Positions 1 to 11,176 of a stretch of 64,000 nucleotides of DNA are shown here, piece after piece. Position 1 is the stretch's first letter; each line of letters begins with the position of its first letter. A model generated the notes under the pieces. The model did no database searches and was not told the DNA's origin. It saw nothing but the letters and a program-made list of their open reading frames with translations. The translations under genes were made by a program, and so were the position numbers. Source of the DNA: Neurospora tetraspora (Eukaryota > Ascomycota > Sordariomycetes > Sordariales > Sordariaceae); NCBI RefSeq assembly GCF_033439725.1, contig NW_026944384.1:3844001-3908000 (forward strand), written 5' to 3'.

Positions 1-1544
1 TCTATTTTGAGATGACTTTCTTTCTTTGATAGCTCCCGTCGTTGGCCGTTGCCCGTCAAATCGGGCTTTTGGCGGCGGTCTCTTCCTCAGCTGATGAGGA
101 CGAGAATGACTTACCCCATCATGAATCTGCAACGCCAAACGGCGCCATCATCCATCACGAACCAGCCCCTCAATATGGTAACAGTTTTTTACTGGACTAG
201 GTACTAGTACCGCCTGAGCGCCTGTACCTGGGCCTTGTCCCTTCCTGGAGGTGATCTGAGTTCCCCTCCTTCGAGCCCCTGCCGCTCATTTACAGTGTAC
301 TGTAGGTAGCTCGTTCCCCCGGTGCCATTGCGACGTGGCGCTACTGTGAAGCACTTGGGCCAATGTTTGTAAGAGCAGTGACAAAGTGAAAGTCGCTTGT
401 GCCGGAGTTGGGTTCTTCGTGAACCGTGGGGTTGGTTTCTTGGGTGTCTTGCTTGGGTGTTGATGGGTCAATTGCTGCAGAAAGAAGAGATCAGAGGGCG
501 GCGGATCTCCTTTGAATTTTGATCCCCAGGCCGCAAGGCGGGCGATGAATCCGATGCGGTGAGTGGTCAATGTGAGAACGCTGATGGAGATGTGGTGGGT
601 CACTGCCCAATCTCACGTCGGCGCCATCCAATCGCGTGGCAAGCTGCGAGCAATATGGGGAGCCGTGAGGAGCCGTGACGATGGGGAACCCTTCCCAATT
701 GGAAATACCCCATGTTGCAGCCGGGGTCGCAAAGTGAATTTGTTGACGACGTCGGTCCATTCGGCCACGGCGATACATATGACCTACACTGAGAGAAGGG
801 CAGAAGAGCCCAAAACGGCCGGGGGAGTGAGGGCATCAGGGCACAGAAGCGGAACGAGAAGGGGGAAAGCTGTGGTTGTGACCTGGTGTGTCGAGGGTTG
901 TGTGGGCAGGTACCACTCATAATGTCGAGCCGGTGGTCCCATCCCCATCCACAAAATCCACAAAGTCCACAACATCCACAGTTCTGAGTCCATCGCTCCT
1001 GCGAAACTCCAGTCGTGCCAAGCCCAGTCGCTTTTTTTCTTCTCGAAACTTGCCCAAGGGTCCCTTTTCCACCTGCTACACTCCAACCTCAACTTTCCTA
1101 GATCCCCTTTCCCTAGGAGTTTCACCTGTAAAACCAAACGGCTCCGAGAGTCATACCCCCCATCGCCGACCTCAAAACGCATTACGACTTACGAGGTGAA
1201 TACAAACCTTTTTTCTCCCTCCGTCCTCTCTCTCACTTTCCGTACGCCTTGTCGTTGTTCGCAATCAGCTTCCCCTAGCTCTCAATCTCATTCTCTGTAA
1301 CTTGGCGAGCTTGATTCTGATTCTGGGACCGTTTGCACGGCCAACTACAGGACGTGACACCACACAGGCTGGCCATACTTGGCTTATACGACCGTCAACG
1401 ACCACATATTTAGACAGTTCCCCCTTTTCCGTTCCCACGCTGAGATCTTGAACGGAGGCCAAACACTGCCGTCCAAGGCCCCACCCCTCTTTGCCGTTCC
1501 CTACCTTTCTGCCGCCTTCCGATACCCCGACGACACAGCTCTGC
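1..1544. other. Upstream region of the first gene, no gene seen
   Basis: About 1.5 kb with no open frame I can support. The stretch before 1545 is C/T-rich (1200-1540), as is common in fungal 5' leaders. A short imperfect run of CCACAA-type repeats lies near 950-985. The small frames here in all directions have no recognisable domain and look like chance. Confidence 0.5.
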
Positions 1545-4500
1545 ATGGCGGATAGTAAGAGCACACCTCAGGCCCTCTCCGTCGTGACTTCTTCCGACAA
1601 GGCACAATCTGAGGTGACACAAAATGGTGCCAACCACAACTCTGGTAAGTGCTGTCTACATGGCCGAGCTGCATCCGTAGCGTCTCAGTCATACTGATCG
1701 CTGCTATAGACGATGACTTGAGCTCGCCCATGTCTCCCACCTCTCCAGGCTCTCCAGGAGCTTCTGCCGCCTCTAAGAATGCCAAGAAGAACGCCAAGAA
1801 GAGGGAAAAGGAGAAGGCGAAGAAGGCCGCTGCTAGGGCTCTGGCGCTGGCCGAGGCCGAATCTCAGCCCGTAACAGAGTCTGAGGCTGCCCCTGAGGAG
1901 CACGAGGATAGCGGCGCCCCGAACGACGGCGAAAAGAAGAAGAAAAAGAAGAAGAAGAAGTCCAAGTCCAAGACCAGCAAGGACCTCTCGGCATCTATTG
2001 CTTCTATCCTAGGAGAGCAGCCTGCGCAAACAGAGACCGCCGAGCAGACACCAGAGGTCAAGCCCGTCGTCGAGGAGCAGCAACAGCAAGAACAGCAGTC
2101 CGAGGAGGTCAGCCAACCGAGTGAGCCCGCGCCGGAGCCTGAGGCCGTGGAAGTAAAGGAGGTCGAGCAGCCCGTTGCCGAGGCCCAGGTCGACGAGTCC
2201 GAGCCCCAGGAAGCCCCTGCGCCAGAATCGACTGAAGAGACACCGGCGACGACAACCGAGGAGGCTCCTGTGGCCGTCCCTGAACCCGTGAGCACCGAAG
2301 AGGAAGTTCCTTCCCAGCCCGAGGAAGAGACCACCACCACCACAACAACCGCCCAGGATGAATCCACTCCGACATACGCCGAGGTTGCTGAGTTGAAGGA
2401 GGAAGACTCGCCTGCTCCCGAGGTTGTTGTACCTGAGGCCACTGAGGTCACCCCCGAGCCCGCCTCCGAAGTCGTTCCCGAGACCGAGGAGGTCCTTAAA
2501 AGCGCCGAACCAGTCGATACCAAGGTTCAGATTGTCGAGGAGACGAAGGTGCCGGAAGTTGACAGCACGCCAGTCGAGAGTGTTGAGACTTGCGAAGTCC
2601 AGGCCGAGGTCAAGGAGGATGTCAAGGTCCCTGAGGTCCCCGTCCAAAGCAAGGGTGGTCTCTCTCACATTTTCTTTCAACTTCCCGAGACGACTGAAGA
2701 GGTTAAGGAGACTGCTGCCCCTGTTTCTGAAGAGACCCAGGCATCTGTTGAGGAGACCAACGTCGAGGAGGAGAAGACCGAAACTCCTGTTGAGGAAGTC
2801 GAGCCTTCTGCTCCCGAGGAGACCAACGTCGAGGAGGAGAAGATTGAAGCTCCTGCTGCTGAGGAGGTTGAAACCCCTGCTCACGAGGAGAAGGTTGAGG
2901 CTCCTGCTGTCGAGGAAGTCGAGGCTCCTGCTGTCGAGGAAGTCGAGGCTCCTGCTGTCGAGGAAGTCGAGGCTCCTGCTGTCGAGGAAGTCGAGGCTCC
3001 TGCTGTCGAGGAAGTCGAGGCTCCTGCTGTCGAGGAAGTCGAGGCTCCTGCTGTCGAGGAAGTCGAGGCTCCTGCTTCTGAGGAGACGGTCGAGACATCT
3101 GCTCCCGAAACCGAGACTGAAGCTCAGGAGGAGAAGCCTGAAACTCCCGCCAAGGAAGAGGAATCTGAGGCTCCCGTCGCTGAGGCCCCTGTTGAGCAGG
3201 AGGCTGAGGTACAGGAGAAGGTCGAGGCCCCTGCTGCCGAGGAAAAGACTGAGGTTCCCGAAGAGAAGCCCGAGGCGCCCGTTGTCCAGGAGGAGACCGA
3301 GGCTAAGGTTGAGGAATCTGTCGAAAGCGAGAAGCCTGTCGAGGCGGAGGACGTCGAGGAGAAGTCCCCTGAGCCTGCTGCCGCCGAGAAGCCTGTCTCT
3401 GAAGATGTTGCCGTTCCCGAGGCTGTTTCCGAAACCCCCGTTGTCGAGGAGTCTAAGACCGCTGAGGTTGAGCAGACCCCCGTCGTCGAGGAAGTCAAGG
3501 CTGTGGAGGAGACCAAGGCTGCTGAAGAGACACCCGTTGTCGAGGAGTCCAAGGTGACCGAGGAGCCCAAGACCGTCGAGGAGCCTCAGGCCGTTGAGGA
3601 GGCCTCCGCCGCTGAGGAACCCAAGACTGTCGTCGAGGAAGTCGAGGCTGTGGAGGAGACCCCCGCTGCTGAGGAGATCGAGGCTTCCGAGCAGGCCCCT
3701 GCTGTTGAGGAGCCCAAGACTGTCGAGGAGCCTCAGTCCGTTGAGGAGACCCCCGCTGCTGAGAAGGTCGAGGCTTCCGAGCAGGCCCCTGCTGTTGAGG
3801 AGCCCAAGACTGTCGAGGAGCCTCAAGTCACTGCCGCTGAGGAGGTCGAGGCCGTTGAGACCTCTGCTGTTGAAGAGTCCAAGACCGTCGAGGAGACCCC
3901 TCTTGCTGAGGAGCCCAAGACTGTCGAGGAGCCTCAGGCCGTTGAGGAGACCCCCGCTGTCGAGACCTCCGTCGTCGAAGAGGCCCCTATTGTCGAGGAG
4001 ACCCCCGCTACCGAGGCGCCCAAGGCTGTCGAAGAAACCAAGCCCGTCGAGGCGACCCCAATCGTCGAGGAGGTCAAGTCTGAGGAGGTCAAGCCCGAGC
4101 AGCAGGAAGTTGCTGCCGAAACCGCGAAGGAGGAGCCTGTTCAAGAGACTGCGGCCGAACCTTCCATCGAAAGCGCCACCGAGACTGCCACTGCCTCTAT
4201 TCCTGAGACGGCCCCTGAGCCCGCCGTAGAGGCTGTTTCTGAGCCTACTGTCGAGCCTACCGAGATTGCCGCCGAGCCCGCCACCGAGGCTATCGAGCCT
4301 GTTATCACCGAATCCGCCACCAAGAGCGTCGCCGATGCTGCTGAGCCTGTTGAGACTGTGGCTGAGCCGGTCTCTCAGGTCGCAGAATCTACTCCCGAAG
4401 TCAAGGCTACCGATATCGCCCAGGTCGAGGCGTCTGAGCCCGTCACTGCCAAGGCTGAGGATCACGACGAGAAGCAAACTCCAGTTGAGGAAACTGTCGG

Positions 4501-6037
4501 TGAGTCAAAGGCAGTATTGCCGGTTGATGAGTCGAGCGAGGCCAAGATCCAAGACACAGTTGCTGCACCCGTGCATGATGATGTCAAGGAGGTGGTTGCC
4601 GAAGAGCAGACTACAGGTGAGGACAAGACTGCCATTGAAGGGGAATCATCCAATGACAGCGTCCAAGTACCCACGGACGCCGTCAGCCATGAGGAACCTG
4701 CTAGCGTTCAACAGGCTGTTGAGGAGGCTCCGGTGGCGGAGACTCAAGAGGAAGCTACCGACAAGCCCGAGTCCGCTCTTGACGACGCGTCCGTCACAAA
4801 GGCTGCCGAGGACTCCGAGAAGAAGGACACCGACGAGAGCAAGTCCAATGCCACGGAGATTGCCATCGGTGCGGGCATTGCTGTTGCTGGTGCTCTGGGA
4901 GCCGCCGCTGTTGCGGTTGCCGACAAGGTCACCGAGGTCTCCAAGCCCGTCACGGAGAAGGTTACCGAAGTCGCCAAGCCCATCATCTCGGATTCTGCAC
5001 CAAAGGTCGCCACCCTCGAGCGTTCCGTGGCTCACGGTTCAACTGAGGCTGGCTCACTCGTTGCTGAGCGTCCCAAGCCCGAGCCCAAGTCTCCCCAGGC
5101 TGTCGCTGAGGATGTCAAGCCGACTTCGTCAGTAGAGGCTGAAGCACCCGAGATCGTTGATGAGACGGTGCCGCTCTCCGAATCCTTCTACGTCGTGGAG
5201 AAGGAAGCACCAGCTGAAGAAGAAGCTGCAAAAATCGATGGAAAGAAGGGAGCTTCTTCTGAAGATGGTGAGGAAAAAACAATCCAGTCCGTTGACCAGG
5301 AAGGAACACAGACTGATAACGCTCTTAATCCCCAAAGGCTCCCAACAGAAGACAGGACAACCAACCAAGTCTCGGTGGACCAGCGTGTACCCACATCTGC
5401 TGTCGTTGTCCCTGGTCTTGACGATCCTGTGGCTCAGGAAGTGAGCTGCTCCCGCAATGAGCGGGGGCAGGACAAGAACACCATTAAGCAAGCAGAGGAG
5501 ATGGTCGCAGCAGCAGTAGTCGTCTACGCCACAGCCGATTCTTCAAGCCCAGCTGCCACTGCCACAGCTGATAAGCCGGAAACCAACGCCCTTGGTCTCT
5601 CAGGAGTGCCTTCCGAGGCTGATGTGAAAGGAAAGGGGAAGGATGTCGAGCCTCCATCACCCACCGCCAGGAAGAAGTACGCTCACGTCAAGAACGTTGA
5701 GACCGTATCGGACCCGACCATTGTTCAACAGGGATCCTCTTCACCGGAGCTTGGGCGGTCTAGCACAACAAGACTGCGGAGATCGGGCACGGAGCGCGGA
5801 CACAGCAAGAAGAGCTCCATCTCGTCCGTCTTCAAGTCCAAGAAGCAGTCATCCACTGCATCGGACGGGTCTGGAGAAGCTGTGTCCCCCACTTCGTCGG
5901 CTGGCGGTCCGGAGCCTCAGTCACCAACACAGGCCGCCGCTCACCGCCAAAAGAGGGAAGAGCGAAGGAAAGAAGTGAAGGAAGGCAAGAAAACTGGCTT
6001 TAGGGCTGCCGTCAGGCGCTTCTTTGGCAGCAGTTAA
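1545..6037 (+). CDS. Large acidic V/E/P/A-repeat protein, function unknown
   Basis: Two exons, 1545-1644 and 1710-6037, with a 65-nt intron (GTAAGT...CTATAG) that restores the frame; the product is 1475 aa. ATG 1545 is chosen because it reads straight into that donor. In order: a Ser/Pro-rich head, a Lys/Ala-rich stretch with a long lysine run (about residues 60-115), and then roughly 900 residues of Glu/Val/Pro/Ala low complexity. This includes seven identical 24-bp tandem units (2897-3064, residues about 430-485) reading VEEVEAPA. A single hydrophobic Ala/Gly/Ile/Val segment (about residues 1083-1106) could be one membrane helix. A basic Ser-rich tail ends in a small amphipathic block with VRRFF near the last residues. 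There is no catalytic motif. It is probably a disordered scaffold or membrane-tethered protein. That is inference, and I do not recognise the family. Confidence 0.85.
2897..3064 (+). repeat. Seven exact 24-bp tandem repeats inside a CDS
   Basis: The 24-bp unit encodes the octapeptide VEEVEAPA (circularly permuted) and is repeated seven times without a mismatch, followed by a partial unit at 3065. The whole array is 168 bp. Looser, longer-period repeats follow at about 3675-3840. Confidence 0.95.
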
Positions 6038-6975
6038 AGGCCTGACACCTAGTGTTTTGACTATTTTCGGATTCAGGGGGTGGCTACTGTGGTTTAATAA
6101 TCGGCATATTGGTTTGATGATAATGGTGAGGCGAACATCTACCTCTGCTTAGTGTTTAATGATGAAAGGGGACGACAGCGGTGGTGATGGTGAAGATCGC
6201 ACGCGCTATACGAAGACTTGGAACAGCAAAGAAGAACAAGAAGAAGGAACGAGGAACGATAGTTGTGTATGTTATGGATTACTGTATTTGTCACTTCGGT
6301 CACCGGTTTTCATTTTTCTGGAACACCCGCGAGGGTCGTTGCGTTATGAGTTTATGAATTGATTTGTGGTTTCTCCATCTTCTCAAACTTGTTGGATGCT
6401 CTTGAGCGATGACGCTGCCTGCTGCTTGAAGGAAGGGCCGACATGTGAATGTTGCAGTTGCCGGCCGGTTAAAAAAGACCGATCAAATCAGATAGCCGAG
6501 TTTGCCGGTTAATAGCCGGTCTGCCTGCCGCGGGAGCCCGGTTATATGACGCAAGGGAGGCCCTTGTAACTCGGTCAGCCTTGCAGCGCATGTGGAGGGA
6601 TGAGACCAACTTGACTTTCATTGTTTAGCGCTAAACACCACTAAAAAGCACCACCAAAATACAAACAACTGGCCCTTTGCAGCCTGGCCAGATTGCAACC
6701 TACGAGAGCTCCCTGCATCTGCTGCCGCTCTTCTTTCTATCCAGCCAATTTCCTACGTTCTTTGTGTCTTCTGGACAGGACGTGATCCCATTCTCACAGT
6801 TTCAGGTTCTGTCGCATTCGTACCTTATCTTGCAATGTCCAGGTGACAAAGAGCCAAACATCCCTCCACGACTTAGAAACACTACGACCCGCGCGCGTGG
6901 ACAATTAGCCCAACAACCGATCGAGCGAGCTAAACGTCATTGCCGAATTACCTACACACGACATCGAACAGCAAA
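6038..6975. other. Intergenic: 3' end of repeat-protein gene and leader of J-protein gene
   Basis: No supported gene. The motif GCCGGTTAA occurs twice, at 6464-6472 and 6504-6512, with further GCCGGT and CCGGTTA variants nearby to 6545. These could be promoter elements of the downstream gene. The frame open from 6677 is not supported as coding. Confidence 0.4.
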
Positions 6976-8124
6976 ATGTCCGACCTCCTCTCCCTCTTCG
7001 GCTGGACATTCCTGCCCAATCTCGTCACCGGCTGGGTCCAATCGCTCTACTACGGCATCACCATCCGCGCCGGCTCGCCGCGCCCCATGCCCGGGACCCC
7101 TCGATACGCCGAACACCGCCGACGCATCCACATCCTCGTCGTGACCGTCTACCTCCTCTACACCATCTACGAAGCCCACTACGAGCTCGTCGTGCGCGGC
7201 TCCAACTTCTACGGCGACCTAGGCGTCAGCCCCGACGCGAGCGAGCGCGAGATAAAGAGCCGGTTCCGCCGGCTGGCCGCCCTCTACCACCCCGACAAAG
7301 TGGTTACAGGACAAGGACAACAAAGCCAAGAGGAGGTAAACAATTACTTCGTACACCTAAAAACAGCCGTGGACACGCTCACGGACCCCGTGCGCCGATT
7401 TGCGTACGAGCGGTTCGGCGTCGACGCCGTCGCCTGGGCCGGGCCCAACGGGAATGGCAAGGGAGGATGCAAAACCCACCGCGACTTCGTCATGCGCGGC
7501 GCCCAGATGTTGTTGTCCTACTACGGCCTCGCGGCCGCGGTGCTGTACGGCTTGGGCCTGCTGGGATACCTGACGTGGGGCCGGTACGAGCGGTGGCTGG
7601 TGCTGGCGAGCATGTTTGTGTGGGAGGCGCACACGGTCATGAGCCCCGGGCGGCCGGCGGTGTTTGAGCACTTCCTGAACCCATTGCTACAACGGGTGAC
7701 GGGTGTGATGGGCAGGTATTACTTGCCGTTCCAGGCGGTGGCGCTGATGAGGAAGGTTAGCGTCACGGTGTATATTGCTATCTCGCAGATTGGCCCGTTG
7801 TTGACGGCGGATACGTCGAGTGGGCAACTGGTTGCGAAGAATAATGGGGCGGGAGGCGGCGATCAGGAGGAGCTGCTGAAGCAAGGGCTGGAGAGGCTGG
7901 AGATGATGAGCAAAGGGTTGGATCTGGATACAACGAGGCTGGTGGAGCTGGGGATTGCGCCGTTTGCGGGGGATCAGGAGGCGCTGAGCAGTATGAGGGG
8001 GAAGATCAAGGAGTGGTTGGTGCAGAATACGATTAGGAATGATCCCATGGTTAGGGATGCGTTGGGGAGGGGGTTGCAGAGGAGGAGGGTGGATGCGCCG
8101 GCTGGAGCGAGGGGGACGAAGTGA
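6976..8124 (+). CDS. Membrane-anchored J-domain (DnaJ/Hsp40) protein
   Basis: An uninterrupted 382-aa frame from ATG 6976; an upstream in-frame GTG/ATG-less extension is not used. A hydrophobic segment at residues about 51-69 precedes a J domain at about 76-140, which carries the HPD tripeptide at 105-107 that stimulates Hsp70 ATPase. Further hydrophobic stretches follow (about residues 175-215 and 255-285), so this is a multi-pass membrane J protein, probably of the ER or another endomembrane. There is no Gly/Phe-rich or zinc-finger region, so it is a class III (type C) J protein. The partner is presumably an Hsp70 at that membrane; the client is unknown. It is convergent with the MFS gene, 300 bp away. 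Confidence 0.85.
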   Translation: MSDLLSLFGWTFLPNLVTGWVQSLYYGITIRAGSPRPMPGTPRYAEHRRRIHILVVTVYLLYTIYEAHYELVVRGSNFYGDLGVSPDASEREIKSRFRRLAALYHPDKVVTGQGQQSQEEVNNYFVHLKTAVDTLTDPVRRFAYERFGVDAVAWAGPNGNGKGGCKTHRDFVMRGAQMLLSYYGLAAAVLYGLGLLGYLTWGRYERWLVLASMFVWEAHTVMSPGRPAVFEHFLNPLLQRVTGVMGRYYLPFQAVALMRKVSVTVYIAISQIGPLLTADTSSGQLVAKNNGAGGGDQEELLKQGLERLEMMSKGLDLDTTRLVELGIAPFAGDQEALSSMRGKIKEWLVQNTIRNDPMVRDALGRGLQRRRVDAPAGARGTK

Positions 8125-8424
8125 GACAGAGTTGGTGATGTCGGGGCAGATTTTAGTTGGGCTTTCTTTTCGATTCCACATTTCAGGTTATTTTAGCAAA
8201 GCGATTAGCCAACCGTTTTTGAGTTTATGATCATTTGAAAGTCATTTACTGTGGTGAAGAGAACTCCTTGACGATGCTCATTCACCACCCTATATCCATA
8301 ACGCCTTTCGTTGATGTTTGTGTTATCCAAAACTTCTATTGATTCCTCGAGGTAGTGTTCTTACGACCTTCATTTCGTGATTTCCCCGACGTTCTCTTCC
8401 ACCACCTACCACATCACAACCACA
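8125..8424. other. Convergent 3' intergenic spacer
   Basis: 300 bp between two converging stop codons, presumably holding both 3' UTRs and polyadenylation sites. Nothing else is visible. Confidence 0.5.
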
Positions 8425-10343
8425 TCACAACCTCTGCCTCCCCCTCGTCTCGATGGGAATCATCACCATCCCCACAAACGCCGCCAAAATCAGCGCCGCC
8501 GACAGATACACAGGCGTAGTCGTACCATCTCCCGGCACCGTCGCCGCCAAAATCGGTGCCACCAGGCCCGTCACCCTGTTCAAGAAACTCGCCACGCCCG
8601 TGCCCGCTCCGCGAACCGGCGCCGGGAAGATCTCGGGCGTGAAAGCATACAAGACGCCATACATGATATTCTGCGCGAATGCCTCTATGCACGAGAATGT
8701 GAGCAAGGCACCCGGCGTGGTGCCGAACTTGACGAACAGATAGAGGAAGATGGCGGAAACGAGCGTCGAGAGGGCGAGCGTTCCACGACGGCCCAAAAAG
8801 GGCGATTTCTTGTCCACCGCGTAGGCGGCGAGTAAGCTACCGGGGACTCCGGCGATGGAGGTTATGGCGTAGTTGCGGTAGGTTTCGGCTGAGATGGCTT
8901 CTGGATTGTTGGTTTCCGCTTCCGGTGCTGGTTGCCCGCTGTTGTTGCCACCGTGGGATAGATACTGAGGGAGAAAGGCGTTGAATAAGGGGTATCCCAT
9001 GCCGATGGTCGCCCAGCAGAACCAGATGAGGGCGGTGGTCAGACCGAGCTTGCGGTTGCTGAAGAGCGGACGGAGACGGTCGCCGGAGAAAGAGGCGAAG
9101 CGCTGCTTGAGGATGTTGGCGGTCGATAGTCGTTGTCGCGTCACATGCTGGCGGCGGCGAGGAGTGGCTGGGGATGGGGATGATAGTCCGTCGACGACAG
9201 CGTCGAGGATTTCTTCGGTCAGCCAGGTTTTGCGGCCGTTGCGGTAGGCGATCCCATGCACGACGGCTACTGCCTCGGCTTGCCGGCCTCGTGAGAGGAG
9301 GAACTTGGGAGACTCGTAGAGGTGGAAGATGAAGAAACGGACGAGGAACATAATCAAGGTGATGATGCCGATGCTGAACACAAAGTGTCGCCATCCTTGC
9401 TCGGCGGGCAAGTGGCCGATGAAATACCAGGCCAGCAGCGATGAGCAGAGTTGGCCGATGGGCCACCAGATAGAGAGAAGCGTTAGCAGGGAGCTGGAGG
9501 CGTCGGGCAAGAATTCGAGAAAGAGGGCACCATCAACGGGTAAGTTACCGCCAACGCCAAAGCCAAGGGCGGCGTACAGGAAACAAACCCCAGCCCAACT
9601 TGTTGCAAAAGCAGAGGCGATACCGAAGATGGCGGTGATGAAGAGAGTGGCATTGAAGGCGAGGCGTCGACCGAGGACATCGGACCCGATTCCCCAGATG
9701 AAGCTCCCAACACAGAGGCCGGCGAATAGGAAGGACGTGGTATAGCGTACGGTCTTCTCTGATATGTCGAACTCGGCCGATAGTGATGGGAGGGTGAGAG
9801 AGATGCCTTGCATCCATAGACTGCGAGACCGGCGTTAACAACGGGTTGTTTTGTACCTTAAGAAGGGGAACTCGTACTTGTCTGCAAACCAGCCAAAGCC
9901 ACACAAGACAAATAGCTGCCAGTTGTACCTCCCCATCCCAATGTCTTGAATGGCCTTGTTAATGAGCTTTGATTTCACTATAAAGTAGTTTAGCATTAAT
10001 ATGTCCTGTAAGATAGATCTTGGATAGTCGAGATCTCACTCTCATAATCCGTCCACTTCTCGCCGCCCTTGTTTCCGCGGCGAACCTCTCTCCTAAAGCC
10101 CTCGATGCTGTACTCAGGCTCCGTCCCCATTTCAAGCAGCATTCCCGTGTCCTCATCGTCGGCTGGGTCTTTGTGACGGTGGCCGCCCTCGTCATCCTGA
10201 CCGAGTAGAGCATCGTCTAAATCAGAAGGTGGGCGGGATCTGGACGAGTGGCTGTGTAGATGAGCCTCCCCGAGTGGAACGAGCACTCCCGGGTAGTCAT
10301 CAACCGACTCTGAGCGGTAACCAGACCATAGAAGGTTTGTCAT
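8425..10343 (-). CDS. MFS transporter, SV2/sugar-transporter-like
   Basis: Three exons: 10343-10040, 9977-9878 and 9820-8425, with introns of 62 and 57 nt (donors GTGAGA and GTACGA). The product is 599 aa. A hydrophilic N-terminal region of about 120 residues is followed by the family's entry block (AIQDIGMGRY and GWFAD, encoded by the small middle exon). The intron-spanning codon yields ADNLW, which joins the exons convincingly. The MFS loop signature GSDVLGRR is at residues about 180-187. Helices continue through the conserved segment near YAFTPEIFPAPVRG, and the protein ends just after ETRGR. It resembles fungal plasma-membrane MFS proteins of the SP/SV2 type. The substrate cannot be read from the sequence. 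Confidence 0.9.
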
Positions 10344-11176
10344 GATGATCCCTTAGAACGGTGAATGTAACTAACATCAGCCCTTAATCCGTCCGTCTCC
10401 AAAGGGTAACTCTCCGTAGATGGCGGTACAATTGGAACCACAAAGAGTAAAAGGACAGCGAGATTAACACGATCGACTAGTCGGAACCGAGGATATAGAA
10501 AACCAAGATGCCGGAACGACTAGGAGGTCCAAATGAGGTACCGTGTATGAGCTCAATGGGTACCGGGAAATATGAGACGAGTGTAGGGATGGGATCCCGG
10601 CTATGGGAGCGGTTGACGTCGCTGGAACTGAATAATTTATAGAAATTTCAAAGAAACGATGGGTCGTATGCTCTATGGCCATCACATTTTGAAGCATAAA
10701 GTTGATAATATTCTTCACGCAAGTTCGGATTTCATGATGGATGGATGAAATGGGCAAGAAAGGTTAGAGGTACCGTTCCTTATAAGCCGAGGGGCTCAGG
10801 TGCCCCCACTGTCGTCAGGGTACATGCAGGTCGGCGAATTAGGAAGTTGTAGGGTCCCCGCCAAATCGAACCAGCTGGTCGGTACCTTCCAGTGGACGCG
10901 TCCACTAAAACTGGTCACGCGTCACTCTGTTTGGGGGGTCCTCCCGTTCCGTCCGAGCTTGGACGGGTGCGGCAGTTTCCGACCAATTGCAGGCACCTAC
11001 ACGTTCCTTTCCTTGAAGTTCACCATGATGTTTACAAGAATCACCACAACCACATGGATCATTATCAGCCTCTGGACATGACCTGGTGCTCTAGATAAAA
11101 CCATAACGAAACTCATAGTCAACTCACATGATCCAGTAAAGGGAGTACGAAAACATTTAGTTGATTCCGTCCCAGG
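10344..11176. other. Divergent promoter region between MFS and F-box genes
   Basis: 833 bp of non-coding sequence shared by two divergent genes. It contains two ACGCGT hexamers, annotated separately. I see no other structure. Confidence 0.5.
10891..10922. promoter_or_regulatory. Two ACGCGT (MCB-like) hexamers, one in a 16-bp perfect palindrome
   Basis: AGTGGACGCGTCCACT at 10891-10906 is a perfect 16-bp palindrome centred on ACGCGT (10896-10901). A second ACGCGT sits at 10917-10922. ACGCGT is the MluI cell-cycle box bound by MBF (Swi6/Mbp1-type) factors in yeasts. The sites lie 255-286 bp before the F-box ATG and about 550 bp before the transporter ATG. Confidence 0.45.

Noticed and set aside
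2424-4229. Long arginine/leucine/serine-rich plus-strand frames
   Set aside because: They are the +1 shadow of the same repetitive coding sequence.
2009-4477. An 822-codon open frame on the minus strand inside the acidic repeat gene
   Set aside because: It is the shadow of Glu/Val/Pro/Ala-rich coding sequence, whose complement contains few stop codons. Its protein is Leu/Gly/Ser low complexity with no domain.
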